DNA of 23,722 nucleotides from an uncultured Prevotella sp. (GTDB lineage Bacteria > Bacteroidota > Bacteroidia > Bacteroidales > Bacteroidaceae). Below the pieces are notes generated by a model that ran no database searches, was not told the DNA's origin, and was given only the letters and a program-made list of their open reading frames with translations. The stretch is from the NCBI GenBank assembly GCA_900539625.1, contig UQCW01000045.1:1-23722 (forward strand). Reading direction: 5' to 3'. Position numbers and translations under genes: made by a program. This document shows positions 15,153 through 23,444 of the stretch, piece by piece. Within the stretch, counting starts at the first letter, position 1, and the number at the start of each line of letters is the position of its first letter.

Positions 15153-16891
15153 TATTTATACTTCTGGATATAGCTGTCAGCCGTGTCGTCGCCCAGTTCC
15201 TTCGCTTTCGTAAGGCAGGCAACGGCTTGCTGTTTCTGTTTGAGTTCGCCGTGGGCAATACCTTTGATCTTGTAGATGTCAGCCAAGTCGTTGTGCATTT
15301 GCAGGAGTTTCTGGCAATATTCAACACATTGCTTGTAGAGTCCTGCGCGGAGCAATACGATGGCCTGTTCGATTTGCAGACCCAAGTCGTTCGGGGTGCG
15401 GAGAATGGCCGACTGGATGTCATCGAGCGCCTGTTGATACATGCGCGAGCCAAGTTCAGCCTGCTCTCTGAGATAATAAAACTCAGCGCCGAGGTTGGCA
15501 GGGCCGACCGTGTTTTCGTAGACGTTGTAGTCGTTGACAGCCTTGCGCAGTTCATTGATGCGGTGGTAGCGTTGGCCGCGTTCCAGGAAGAATTGTGCCG
15601 CTGCTTGGTCGTATGGTTTTTGGCATTGGGAGATGGCGCTGTCAATCAAAGCGATGACTTGCAGACTGTCGCCGCCAGCAAGTTCCAGCGAGCGGGCGGC
15701 ATAAAACCAGTTGTCGGCCTTGGCCTTTCCCGACCATTCGGTGCCGTCGTTTGGTGTAGGCTGGGAGGCCAACTGGAAAAACTTTTCGTAGGCCAATTTA
15801 TATTGCTTATCGGCAAACAGGCAGCGTCCCTGTTGCAGCAAGTAGAAACCTTGGTTGTTGAGAGCGTAGGCAGCTTCGGCCTCTTTGAGCGCCTTGGTCA
15901 ACGTCCAGTCTTTGTATTCAACCTTCGGGCTGTAGATGGCCTTTTGGAAAATAATTTTGCTCAGTTCGTTGTGAACTTCGTCGGCTTTCATCGTTGACTT
16001 TTCGCTGCCAGCCTGCTTCAAGGCATTTTCAAAATCAGCGTCGCAGCGGGCGAAGTCTTGTTTGGCAGCATAGAATTTGGCGCGTGCAACATAGCCTTCG
16101 GCATTTTCTGGGTAGGCCGTGATGAAATCATTGTAGCTCGTGGCGGCGGCCACAGAGTCGGTGGCATTCATCATTGCCAAGTAAGTCAGCGCCTCCTTCT
16201 CCTCGCTTGGCAGCGCTTTCGGGATGAGAATCTGTCGGAGGTCAGAATTGAGAACACTCATGCTACTGATGTGGAGCTTGTTGAGGAAATTCGCGTCGAT
16301 GGCGCAGGAAGTAGAGTCTTTCTTCTCCACGTTTTGCTGTACGAAACCAACGAGCGCTCCGTTTGCGTCAAGAATGGGGCATCCGAAGTTGTGGTCCTCG
16401 TTGGCCACAGTGGTGTGCATGTAGCGTCCCTCGTCAAACTCATCGCTTTGGGTGACGCTGGCCGTTGTCGGTTTGTCTTTCTTGTTGGTCGTGTAGTGGA
16501 GCAGGAGTGCCGTGTCGCCAACCTTCGGCGCTTGGGCGATGGCGAAAAACTCAGTCTCGTTTTTCTTGCCCTCCGTTGTGGTGCTGAATTTCACCAAGTT
16601 GTATTTATATCCCTCGGCGCCCAAGATGCGCCAAGCCTTTCTCTTGTTACCTTTGAAATCAATGACATCGGCAGCAGTGGCGCCCTTGAACAAGTCGAAA
16701 GAGGCAGCGCAGTCGCCCTCTTTGTTGAGAAACACCCCGGTGCCATCGCGTAGGATGGTACCGTCGGCTTTATACGTGATGATTTTAACGACACCCTTGT
16801 AGGCGTTTTTCAAATCGGCAATTTGTGCCGACATTTGGTTGAGGCCAAACGTTGCAAAGAGAATGGCTATCAGTAGGGATATTCTTTTCAT
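15152..16891 (-). CDS. Exported trypsin-fold pseudoprotease with TPR domain
   Basis: The 579-residue protein has a signal peptide (MKRISLLIAILFATFGLNQMSAQ, residues 1-23). Residues 25-200 resemble a trypsin-like protease core (VVKIITYKADGTILRDGTGVFLNKEGD). At the triad positions, CAASFDLFKGA stands for the TNxHVVxGA block (His replaced by D66), YKYNLVKF for DLAVLKV (Asp replaced by N98), and HNFGCPILD for GNSGGPLL (Ser replaced by F169). It should be inactive as a serine protease. Residues 230-579 are TPR repeats (for example PENAEGYVARAKFYAAKQDFARCDADFENALKQAG and the last unit ADIYKIKGIAHGELKQKQQAVACLTKAKELGDD). Likely a periplasmic binding or scaffold protein. It follows recN on the same strand, with a class A element between. 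Confidence 0.83.
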   Translation of the reverse strand: MKRISLLIAILFATFGLNQMSAQIADLKNAYKGVVKIITYKADGTILRDGTGVFLNKEGDCAASFDLFKGATAADVIDFKGNKRKAWRILGAEGYKYNLVKFSTTTEGKKNETEFFAIAQAPKVGDTALLLHYTTNKKDKPTTASVTQSDEFDEGRYMHTTVANEDHNFGCPILDANGALVGFVQQNVEKKDSTSCAIDANFLNKLHISSMSVLNSDLRQILIPKALPSEEKEALTYLAMMNATDSVAAATSYNDFITAYPENAEGYVARAKFYAAKQDFARCDADFENALKQAGSEKSTMKADEVHNELSKIIFQKAIYSPKVEYKDWTLTKALKEAEAAYALNNQGFYLLQQGRCLFADKQYKLAYEKFFQLASQPTPNDGTEWSGKAKADNWFYAARSLELAGGDSLQVIALIDSAISQCQKPYDQAAAQFFLERGQRYHRINELRKAVNDYNVYENTVGPANLGAEFYYLREQAELGSRMYQQALDDIQSAILRTPNDLGLQIEQAIVLLRAGLYKQCVEYCQKLLQMHNDLADIYKIKGIAHGELKQKQQAVACLTKAKELGDDTADSYIQKYK

Positions 16892-16915
16892 ATCGGTTGG
16901 TTATGGTTGGCTTTT

Positions 16916-17097
16916 AGTAATGGTAAAATATTAACTTGACCAATTTCGAAGAGTAAGATATTATTTTTTATGCCCTGTCTTTTTGCCGCTTTTGAAATTT
17001 GTCATCGGTCACATAGCCCGCTATGCTCCCTCTTCCAAATTCCAAAACCAACAAAAATACAGGTCAAAATTGCTCAACTTAATCTTTCACCATTACT
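16916..17097. repeat. Class A hairpin element, diverged copy 3 (182 bp), on the recN stop codon
   Basis: Ends AGTAATGGTAAAATATTAA (16916) and, in reverse, AGTAATGGTGAAAGATTAA (from 17097) share about 34 paired positions with some mismatches. The primary sequence differs widely from copies 1 and 2, but the layout is the same: middle arms GAAATTTG/CAAATTCC and an apical hairpin CATAGC-CC-GCTATG, flanked by the shared GTCACA and TGCTCC. The complement of 17097 is the last A of the recN TAA. Confidence 0.85.
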
Positions 17098-18758
17098 TAC
17101 TTATTTTTCAGAAGCGCCTTTGCATTGTTGATGGCCGCTTCGGTCAGTTCCTCTCCGCTCAACATATTTGCAATTTCGCGGATGCGTTCATCGTTGTCCA
17201 GGCGGGTGATGTGGCTTGAGGTGCCGGTGTCGTTTTCCGACTTAAACACCCGGTAGTGCTGTTGTCCGAGCGCTGCGATTTGCGGCAGGTGCGTGATACA
17301 GATGACCTGGCAATTCTGTGCCATTTGCTGCATCACCTGCGCCATGCGCTCCGCCATCGTTCCAGACACACCCGTGTCAATTTCGTCGAAGATTATGGTT
17401 GGCAATTTCTTGCGTTGCGAGAGAAACGCTTTGAGCGACAGCATGAGTCGCGCAATTTCACCGCCAGAGGCAATCTGCGTGACATCTTGTTCCGGCACAT
17501 TCTTGTTGGCGCTGAAGAGGAAGGTGACGTTGTCGAAACCGCTTATGTCGGGTGCCGTGCGCGTTGTGATTTCAAATCGCAGGCGGGCATTCGGCATACC
17601 CAGCGTCTGCAGCGTCAGCATCAGATTTTCGGCCGTTGTCTTGGCCGCAGCTTTTCGGCTCGTTGTGATGTCCTTACCCAGCGAGAGTAAGCGTTGGTAG
17701 AGCCCTTCAATGGCCTTTTCCTTTTCGGCTATGATTTCGTCGCCGTTTTCAATGTTGTTGAGTTGCAGGTTGAGTTCTTCTTGCAGGCGAAGCAAGTCGG
17801 CGATGGTGTCAACCTGGTGTTTCTTTTCAAGTTCGTAAATCGTGTTCAGGCGTTCTTCAACAAACTGATAACGTGCAGGGTCAAATTCGATGTTTTCAGC
17901 ATTGCGTTCCAGTTCCTCCGAAACATCCTCCAGTTCGATTCTTGCACTCTCAATCCGTTCCGCCAGCGCTTCCGCTTGCGCAAATACCCCTGAAATGCTG
18001 CTCAGGTTGTGTGCAGCGTTGCGCAGTTTTCCTGCAATGTTGCCTCCGTCTTCCGAAAAGGCGTTGAGCGCCTCAAAGAGGCTGCCCTTGATTTCTTCGG
18101 CATGGCTCAGCAGTTGGTGTTCCTCCTCCAGTTCGCTTTGTTCGTCGGCCTGCAGGTTGGCCGCTTCAAGTTGGTCAAACTGAAATTGCAGGAAGTCGCG
18201 GTTGGCCTGGTCTTGCACCCTCTGCTCCTTGAGCTGTTTCAGGGCTTTGCAGGCCTCATGCCATTCGTGGAAACACTGAACATACGCGTCCTTCACTTCC
18301 TGGTTGTTCGCCACCGCGTCGAGAATGTCGAGCAGAAAGTGTTCGCGTCCCATCAAGAGGTTCTGGTGTTGCGAATGGATGTCAATCACCTCCGCCGCCA
18401 GTAATTTCAGCGTACTTGCCGAGACGGGAGAGTCGTTGACAAAGGCACGGCTTTTCCCGTTTGAAGAGACCTCTCTGCGCAGGATACACTCCTCCGCATC
18501 GTAGTCGATGTCGTGTTCAGAGAAAAAGGCCTCCAGTTGCAGTCCTTCTATATTGAAGACAGCTTCCACCGCACATTTCTTCTCATTGGCCTTGATCACT
18601 TTCGAGTCGGCGCGTTGCCCCATGAGCAGTCCCAGGGCACCGAGGATGATGCTCTTTCCTGCTCCTGTCTCACCCGTGATGACAGAAAAGCCTGATGAGA
18701 AATCAATGTCCGATTTCTCGATGAGTGCGTAGTTGCTTATTTTTAGATTCTTCAGCAT
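17097..18758 (-). CDS. recN: DNA repair protein RecN
   Basis: RecN is an SMC-like ATPase that gathers broken DNA ends during recombinational repair. The 553-residue protein has Walker A GETGAGKS at 29-36 in the typical N-terminal context MLKNLKISNYALIE. Long coiled-coil arms lie in the middle (about 160-380, rich in E, L, Q and A). The ABC signature ASGGEIARLMLSL is near 430-442, and Walker B with DEID at 458-461 follows in LPTIIFDEIDTGVSG. CITHLPQIAALG (486-497) is the switch region. It belongs to the dnaN-exonuclease-coaBC-DUF4835 cluster, but a repeat of about 470 bases separates it from DUF4835. The stop codon overlaps a class A element. Confidence 0.96.
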   Translation of the reverse strand: MLKNLKISNYALIEKSDIDFSSGFSVITGETGAGKSIILGALGLLMGQRADSKVIKANEKKCAVEAVFNIEGLQLEAFFSEHDIDYDAEECILRREVSSNGKSRAFVNDSPVSASTLKLLAAEVIDIHSQHQNLLMGREHFLLDILDAVANNQEVKDAYVQCFHEWHEACKALKQLKEQRVQDQANRDFLQFQFDQLEAANLQADEQSELEEEHQLLSHAEEIKGSLFEALNAFSEDGGNIAGKLRNAAHNLSSISGVFAQAEALAERIESARIELEDVSEELERNAENIEFDPARYQFVEERLNTIYELEKKHQVDTIADLLRLQEELNLQLNNIENGDEIIAEKEKAIEGLYQRLLSLGKDITTSRKAAAKTTAENLMLTLQTLGMPNARLRFEITTRTAPDISGFDNVTFLFSANKNVPEQDVTQIASGGEIARLMLSLKAFLSQRKKLPTIIFDEIDTGVSGTMAERMAQVMQQMAQNCQVICITHLPQIAALGQQHYRVFKSENDTGTSSHITRLDNDERIREIANMLSGEELTEAAINNAKALLKNK

Positions 18759-18767
18759 TCCGTTTTG

Positions 18768-18791
18768 TTTTTAGTAACGGTGAGAGAATAA
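18768..18791 (-). repeat. Remnant half of a class A element upstream of recN
   Basis: On the minus strand the sequence TTATTCTCTCACCGTTACT then AAAAA (18791-18768) matches the distal end of the long copies (TTATTCTTTCAACATTACT then AAAA). The matching gene-side half is missing; between here and the DUF4835 stop lies a class B element. Confidence 0.55.
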
Positions 18792-18846
18792 TAATTGAAC
18801 ATCTAACCCCTCAATTTTTCAAGGTGAGTAGATGCGCCCGAGAAGT

Positions 18847-19209
18847 GGGGTGTTCAAAATCCAGAAAAATTTAGTAGATGGAGATTGTGCGGAAAAAGCC
18901 TCGTCTGCGGCCTTGCGCGGGCTGAAAGCCCAACAAGTCCGCAGCCCAGGGCAACGCCCTGGGCTCCATGTCCCCATTCCCTACGCCCTGTAAGGGCAAA
19001 AGTATGGGCAAATGGTTGACTTTTACTTTTGCCCTTACAGGGCGTAGGCGTTTATGTACTGATACCCAGGGCGTTGCCATGGGCTGTGGACTGGCTGCCC
19101 TTTCAGGGCGCTTCTTTTCGCGCTTTGTTCGTTTATCATGTGCGCATGCTTTGCCGCCATGCTATTTGCTCTCAAAACCGCGCAGAGATTTTTCTGGATT
19201 TTGCCCCCC
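18847..19209. repeat. Class B composite element, copy 2 (about 360 bp, complete)
   Basis: This fills the 469-base gap between DUF4835 and recN. Perfect 16-bp terminal inverted repeats CAAAATCCAGAAAAAT (18855-18870) and ATTTTTCTGGATTTTG (19188-19203) are flanked by GGGG and CCCCCC. Inside is the perfect 25-bp inverted repeat (18980-19004 with 19024-19048) around a 19-nt loop, plus small CCCAGGGC, GGGCT and GCCCT hairpins. The flanking modules are inverted relative to copy 1 at 1-234. Several overlapping short ORFs here contain the same ALPWA-type peptide on both strands and are repeat artefacts. No transposase; it resembles a MITE or BIME. Confidence 0.85.
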
Positions 19210-19227
19210 AACCTTTTAATACGCACC

Positions 19228-20145
19228 TTATTTCAGCAGCTTATTCCAATAACTATTCTGCGACGCATTGATATTGGAAAGCGTTTCGTAAACGGCCTCT
19301 TTGTCCTTCCCTGTTCCTTTCCCTTGGTAAATACCAACCAGTTCGTCGCGTTTGTATTCCGTGAAAAGTTGCGGCAGCATGCTCAGGCTCTTGTTGGCCC
19401 GTGCCTCCTTGAGCAGCGCGATGGCATCAGTGATGGCCGCTCTGCCGCGTTCCGGACTTTCGGCCATGATGTCAAGTCCTTGTCGGTAATATTTATACTG
19501 CATTTGTCGGAAAGGCTGCATGGCATTGTCGAGGTAGTCATTGATGATGGCATAGCGGTTTTTGCCGTCGTCAAACGCCTTCCAACCTTTGGCCGATTTC
19601 GTCAGCGTCTGCGCGTTGTTGCAAATCGTTTGCGCCGTGCGCAGGTAGTCCGTACCGCCCTCAGGCGCCATCGTGTCCATGTCGAGACCGATGATGAGGT
19701 AGGCATAATAAGCCATCATGGCCGTCAGGTCATTGTCAATCACGTCCGTTCGGAACTCCAGTTTGTCGTATTCCTGAAAAGTGAAATTGAAGTTCGCGTC
19801 CTGCGTGTTGAACACCGTGGTGCTGTAGTTGGAATTGAAAACAGGGCGTGAGCTCTGCACCATCATCTTGCATTCAAAACTGTTGTCGCCGTCCTTGTAT
19901 TTTGTGACGGTGATGGCAAAATTGCAGTTAATGCGTTCTTGCGGTTTGAATTGCAGGTTCGTCCATTGGCGTTCGTTCATAAACGCCTTCAGCGCCGTTT
20001 CGAGTGCTTCGAAAACACCCGTACTCGTTTGCTGAATTTGTTGGTGGTTGACCGTGACGTTGGCGTTCAGCTCCTGTGCTGCCGCCGCCATAGGACGCAG
20101 CAGGCAGAGCGAGCAGCAGAAAGAAAAAATCAGAATAAATCGCAT
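19228..20145 (-). CDS. Exported DUF4835 family protein
   Basis: The 305-residue protein begins with a signal peptide (MRFILIFSFCCSLCLLRPMAAAAQ, 1-24) and continues ELNANVTVNHQQIQQTSTGVFEALETALKAFMNERQWT, which is the typical start of Bacteroidetes DUF4835 proteins. It has no recognised catalytic motif. The function is not known to me; the location is periplasmic or outer membrane by inference. Its start overlaps the coaBC stop by 16 bases, so translation is probably coupled. The coaBC-DUF4835-recN order is a common Bacteroidetes arrangement, from established knowledge of these genomes. The downstream side has been filled by a class B repeat. Confidence 0.88.
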   Translation of the reverse strand: MRFILIFSFCCSLCLLRPMAAAAQELNANVTVNHQQIQQTSTGVFEALETALKAFMNERQWTNLQFKPQERINCNFAITVTKYKDGDNSFECKMMVQSSRPVFNSNYSTTVFNTQDANFNFTFQEYDKLEFRTDVIDNDLTAMMAYYAYLIIGLDMDTMAPEGGTDYLRTAQTICNNAQTLTKSAKGWKAFDDGKNRYAIINDYLDNAMQPFRQMQYKYYRQGLDIMAESPERGRAAITDAIALLKEARANKSLSMLPQLFTEYKRDELVGIYQGKGTGKDKEAVYETLSNINASQNSYWNKLLK

Positions 20146-21338
20146 AGGCAGTTCACAATGTCGTGTGCCACTTCCTTTTTGCTCTTCAAGGGATATTCCT
20201 GGCAGGCATCCTTTGAGAGGATGGTCACTTTGTTGGTGTCGACCGCAAAGCCAGCTCCAGCATCCCTGAGAGAGTTGAGCACGATGAAGTCGAAATTCTT
20301 TTTATGCAGTTTGGCCGTTGCATTCTCTTGTTCCGCCTGCGTTTCAAGGGCAAACCCAACGAGGCGTTGTCCCTCGCGCTTCATTTGTCCCAACGAGGCC
20401 GCTATGTCGTGCGTCGGTTTCAGCTGGATGTTCAAGTCGTTGCCTTTGCGCTTGATTTTCTCGTCGGCCACCTCAGCCGGTGTGAAATCAGCCACAGCTG
20501 CGCAGAGAATGGCCGCATCGGCGTCTGGATAGAGCGCCTTGGCCGCTTCATACATCTCCTGTGCGCTTTCAACGTCCGTTCGGTGGATGTTCGGGTGGTT
20601 TTCTTTGAGAGAAACAGGCCCAGCCACCAGTTCCACTTCCGCTCCCTCCTGGGCACATACCTCAGCCAGGGCGAAGCCCATTTTCCCTGTGGAGAAATTA
20701 CCGATGAATCTCACCGGGTCGATGCGCTCGTAGGTGGGGCCTGCCGTGATGAGTATTCTCTTTCCCGCCAGGCGTTGGCTCCGTTGGAAGAAACGTTGCA
20801 GATGGTTGAAAATCTCCTCAGGCTCCTCCATGCGTCCCTTGCCCACCAGATGGCTGGCCAGTTCGCCCGTTGCAGGTTCGATGACCGACACCCCGTGACG
20901 CTTGAGTTTTTGCAGGTTCTCGGTGGTCGTTGGGTGGGCAAACATATCGAGGTCCATGGCTGGTGCAACAAACACCGGTGCCTTCATCGAGAGATAAGTC
21001 GTGATGAGCATATTGTCGGCAATGCCGTTGGCCATTTTCCCGATGGTTGAGGCCGTGGCAGGAGCGATGATCATGGCGTCGGCCCATTGTCCGAGAGCCA
21101 CGTGGCTGTGCCAGGTGCCATCGCGTTGTGCAAAGAAATCCGAGATAACAGGCTTCGAGGTGAGCGCCGACAGCGTAATCGGCGTGATGAACTCCTTTCC
21201 TGCGGGCGTGATCACCACCTGTACTTCCGCTCCGGCCTTTATCAGCAGGCGGATGAGCGTGCAGGCTTTATAGGCTGCGATGCTTCCGGTGATGCCCAAA
21301 ACGATGTGTTTGCCTTTGAGAGACTTATCTTGTTGCAT
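20130..21338 (-). CDS. coaBC: Bifunctional phosphopantothenoylcysteine decarboxylase / phosphopantothenate-cysteine ligase
   Basis: The protein performs two consecutive steps of coenzyme A synthesis. From ATG 21338 it has 402 residues. The CoaC flavoprotein half has GITGSIAAYKA at 15-25, the catalytic His in HSHVALGQWAD (H79), FMN-binding PATASTIGKMANG at 93-105, and APAMDLDMF at 125-133. The substrate-lid Cys known from E. coli (ACG) is replaced here by ASH at 161-163, that is, Ser in the Cys position; I recall Ser as common in Bacteroidetes. The CoaB half starts with ITAGPTYERIDPVRFIGNFSTGKMG at 197-221. A longer in-frame start at 21428 would overlap the exonuclease gene and adds no conserved sequence. 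It lies 31 bases after the exonuclease gene. Confidence 0.95.
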   Translation of the reverse strand: MQQDKSLKGKHIVLGITGSIAAYKACTLIRLLIKAGAEVQVVITPAGKEFITPITLSALTSKPVISDFFAQRDGTWHSHVALGQWADAMIIAPATASTIGKMANGIADNMLITTYLSMKAPVFVAPAMDLDMFAHPTTTENLQKLKRHGVSVIEPATGELASHLVGKGRMEEPEEIFNHLQRFFQRSQRLAGKRILITAGPTYERIDPVRFIGNFSTGKMGFALAEVCAQEGAEVELVAGPVSLKENHPNIHRTDVESAQEMYEAAKALYPDADAAILCAAVADFTPAEVADEKIKRKGNDLNIQLKPTHDIAASLGQMKREGQRLVGFALETQAEQENATAKLHKKNFDFIVLNSLRDAGAGFAVDTNKVTILSKDACQEYPLKSKKEVAHDIVNCLCDLF

Positions 21339-21369
21339 ATTTGTTAGTTCGAATCGTGAATGGAAACGG

Positions 21370-22134
21370 TCAGAGCAGTTGAAGTTTAAACCGCATGAAA
21401 GTTTGTTTCGTGTTTTGCGGGAAATCACCTTGCATAATCCATGCGTAATACCCTGGGTCGTGTCGCAACACGTCCATCACCGGACGGCCTTTGTATTTGC
21501 CGAAATTGATGACCGGCACTTTCTGTTCGTTGAGAACGATGCGGCCCGCCAGGTCCACGTTGTTGTTGCGGCGTGAGAACTCAGCCAGGAAGGCGATGTC
21601 GTTCTTCAGATCATCAGGGTATCGGTCGAGCTGGTTTTGAAGCACTTCGTAGGTGGCCTTCGTATCGGCCAACGCCGTATGGGCCTCTTCCAGGTCTTTT
21701 CCGCAATAGAACTTATAGGCCGCCGAGAGCGTTCTTTGTTCCAGCTTGTGGTAGATGTTCTGCACGTCGACAAAGCGGCATTTCGAAATGTCGAAATCAA
21801 CGCCGGCGCGAATGAATTCCTCCACGAGCAACGGAATGTCGAAGTGGTTGGAATTGAAGCCCGCCATGTCGCAGTTGTGGAAGGTGTTTGCCAAGTCTTT
21901 GGCCTTTTCCTTAAACGACGGGCAGTCGGCCACATCCTCGTCGTGAATGCCGTTGACGGCGCTTGCTTCTTCAGAGATGTGTTTGCCCGGGTTGAAGCGC
22001 AGCGTTTCAGAAGCCTCGTTGCCGTTTGGGAACACCTTGATGTAGCAGAGTTCCACGATGCGGTCTTGCGCGATGTTCAGTCCGGTGGCTTCGATGTCGA
22101 AGAATATGATGGGGCGTGTGAGATTCAGTTTCAT
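21370..22134 (-). CDS. DnaQ-like DEDDh 3'-5' exonuclease
   Basis: The 254-residue protein has the DEDDh residues: D13 and E15 in IIFFDIEATGL, D99 in NSNHFDIPLL, and H152 and D157 in HTALADTKAT. NGIHDEDV at 61-68 is also typical of DnaQ and RNase T relatives. The C-terminal 50 residues (INFGKYKGRPVMDVLRHDPGYYAWIM) form a small domain like DUF3820, often attached to this exonuclease type. It is encoded 2 bases after the dnaN stop, so it probably works in replication or repair together with the sliding clamp. Whether it acts as the proofreading subunit cannot be decided here. Confidence 0.92.
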   Translation of the reverse strand: MKLNLTRPIIFFDIEATGLNIAQDRIVELCYIKVFPNGNEASETLRFNPGKHISEEASAVNGIHDEDVADCPSFKEKAKDLANTFHNCDMAGFNSNHFDIPLLVEEFIRAGVDFDISKCRFVDVQNIYHKLEQRTLSAAYKFYCGKDLEEAHTALADTKATYEVLQNQLDRYPDDLKNDIAFLAEFSRRNNNVDLAGRIVLNEQKVPVINFGKYKGRPVMDVLRHDPGYYAWIMQGDFPQNTKQTFMRFKLQLL

Positions 22135-22136
22135 TG

Positions 22137-23261
22137 TTATTCGTTTAGCATCATGGGCATCAGCAGCATGATGGTTTTTTCGTTTTCAGGTTGAATGGCG
22201 GGAACGAAGATGCCGGCACGGCTGGCGTCGGCCAAATAGATGTTGATTTCCTCCCCGTCTAGGTTATTGAGCAGTTCGAGCAGATACGTTCCCTTGAAAC
22301 CGATGCTGATGGGCATGCCGTTGTAGTCGCAGATCAGCGACTCCTGTGCCGACATGGAGAAGTCGATGTCTTGGCTCGATACTTCAATTCTGTTGGACAC
22401 GATTTGGAGTTTCACCAGCGCACTGTTGGCGTTGGAGAAAATCAACACGCGGCGTAGGGCGCTGAGGAGCGCATTGCGGTTGACGTTGATTTGGTTGGGA
22501 TTGTTTTGCGGGATGACGCTGCGATAGTTGGGGTAGTGTCCTTCGATGAGACGGCAGGTCATGGTGAAATTCTCTGTCTTTATCACAGCGTTTTTCTCGC
22601 TCACCTGCATATTGACATCCTTCTCCTCTTTCGGCAGGATGTTCTTAATCAGCGATGCTGGTTTTTTCGGGAAGATGAAAGCACCCTGTTCCGTGTATTG
22701 GGCATTGTTCATTTCGCTCATGGCCAGTTTGTGGCCGTCGCTTGCCACGATGGTGAGTTTCTCGCCCGTGAAATCAAAATAGACGCCGTTCATGATGGGG
22801 CGGATGGCATCTTCTGCCGTTGCAAATAAGGCGCGTGAAAGACCGCTGAGCATGTCATCGGTTGAAAGCGTCAGCGTTTTCACGTTGTCGGTGATGGCAG
22901 GCGGAGTGGGGTAGTCTCCAGCGTCCTGTCCCATGAAGTTATACTGACCGTTCTGGTATGAAACGGTGATTTCCTTGGTTTCTTCGTTGATGGAGAACTT
23001 GAGCGGCTGTTCAGGAATTTCCTTGATGGAGTCTTGTATCGTCTTGGCGTTGATGGCAATTTTGAAATTGCCGTCGCTTTCATTCAGTTCGGTTGAGGTC
23101 TTGATGGTGGTTTCGTTGTCAGACGCGGTGATGGTCAGTGTCTTGTCTTGGATGTCAAAGAGAAAACTGTCGAGAATGGGCAAATTGTTTTTCGCAATGA
23201 TGACGCGGCCAATGGCTTGCAAGCGTGCAGACAATATGGAACTTGAGATGACGAAAATCAT
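22137..23261 (-). CDS. dnaN: DNA polymerase III beta subunit (sliding clamp)
   Basis: The clamp is a ring-shaped dimer that tethers polymerase III and many repair enzymes to DNA. The 374-residue protein has the three-domain pattern: MIFVISSSILSARLQAIGRVI at 1-21, NLPILDSFLFDI near 27-38, and the C-terminal end IFVPAIQPENEKTIMLLMPMMLN, which forms the family's terminal segment. ATG 23261 is the first possible start and matches family starts. It is the first gene of the minus-strand cluster and is preceded by a -7-like box at 23303-23296. No dnaA or recF neighbour is seen, as is usual in this phylum. Confidence 0.96.
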   Translation of the reverse strand: MIFVISSSILSARLQAIGRVIIAKNNLPILDSFLFDIQDKTLTITASDNETTIKTSTELNESDGNFKIAINAKTIQDSIKEIPEQPLKFSINEETKEITVSYQNGQYNFMGQDAGDYPTPPAITDNVKTLTLSTDDMLSGLSRALFATAEDAIRPIMNGVYFDFTGEKLTIVASDGHKLAMSEMNNAQYTEQGAFIFPKKPASLIKNILPKEEKDVNMQVSEKNAVIKTENFTMTCRLIEGHYPNYRSVIPQNNPNQINVNRNALLSALRRVLIFSNANSALVKLQIVSNRIEVSSQDIDFSMSAQESLICDYNGMPISIGFKGTYLLELLNNLDGEEINIYLADASRAGIFVPAIQPENEKTIMLLMPMMLNE

Positions 23262-23295
23262 AATATGGGCTTTTATTTGTTTATGTAGTAAGAGA

Positions 23296-23303
23296 CAAAT
23301 TTA
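23296..23303 (-). promoter_or_regulatory. Likely -7 box of the dnaN promoter
   Basis: On the minus strand TAAATTTG (23303-23296) matches TAnnTTTG exactly, 35 bases before the dnaN ATG. The only upstream TTG-like triplet is at a 16-base spacing, shorter than usual, so the -33 box is uncertain. Confidence 0.55.
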
Positions 23304-23444
23304 CTCAATTATTTCCAATCAAGGATATATCTTCGGGACAAAATTGATTTGTGGGGCGTTTGAATATGTTCTAAAATATTCTTGCTTACCATTGATTCTC
23401 CTTGAATCGCTTAAAAGTCCCACCGAGACCTATGACAAGTTCGC

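Noticed and set aside
15125..15997. 290-codon plus-strand open frame opposite the TPR protein
   Set aside because: It is antisense to a gene with a clear signal peptide and TPR repeats, has no recognisable features, and starts inside a repeat.
18871..19271. Several short open frames on both strands with ALPWA-like peptides
   Set aside because: They lie within the class B repeat and arise from its palindromes. The same peptide on both strands is expected from inverted repeats.
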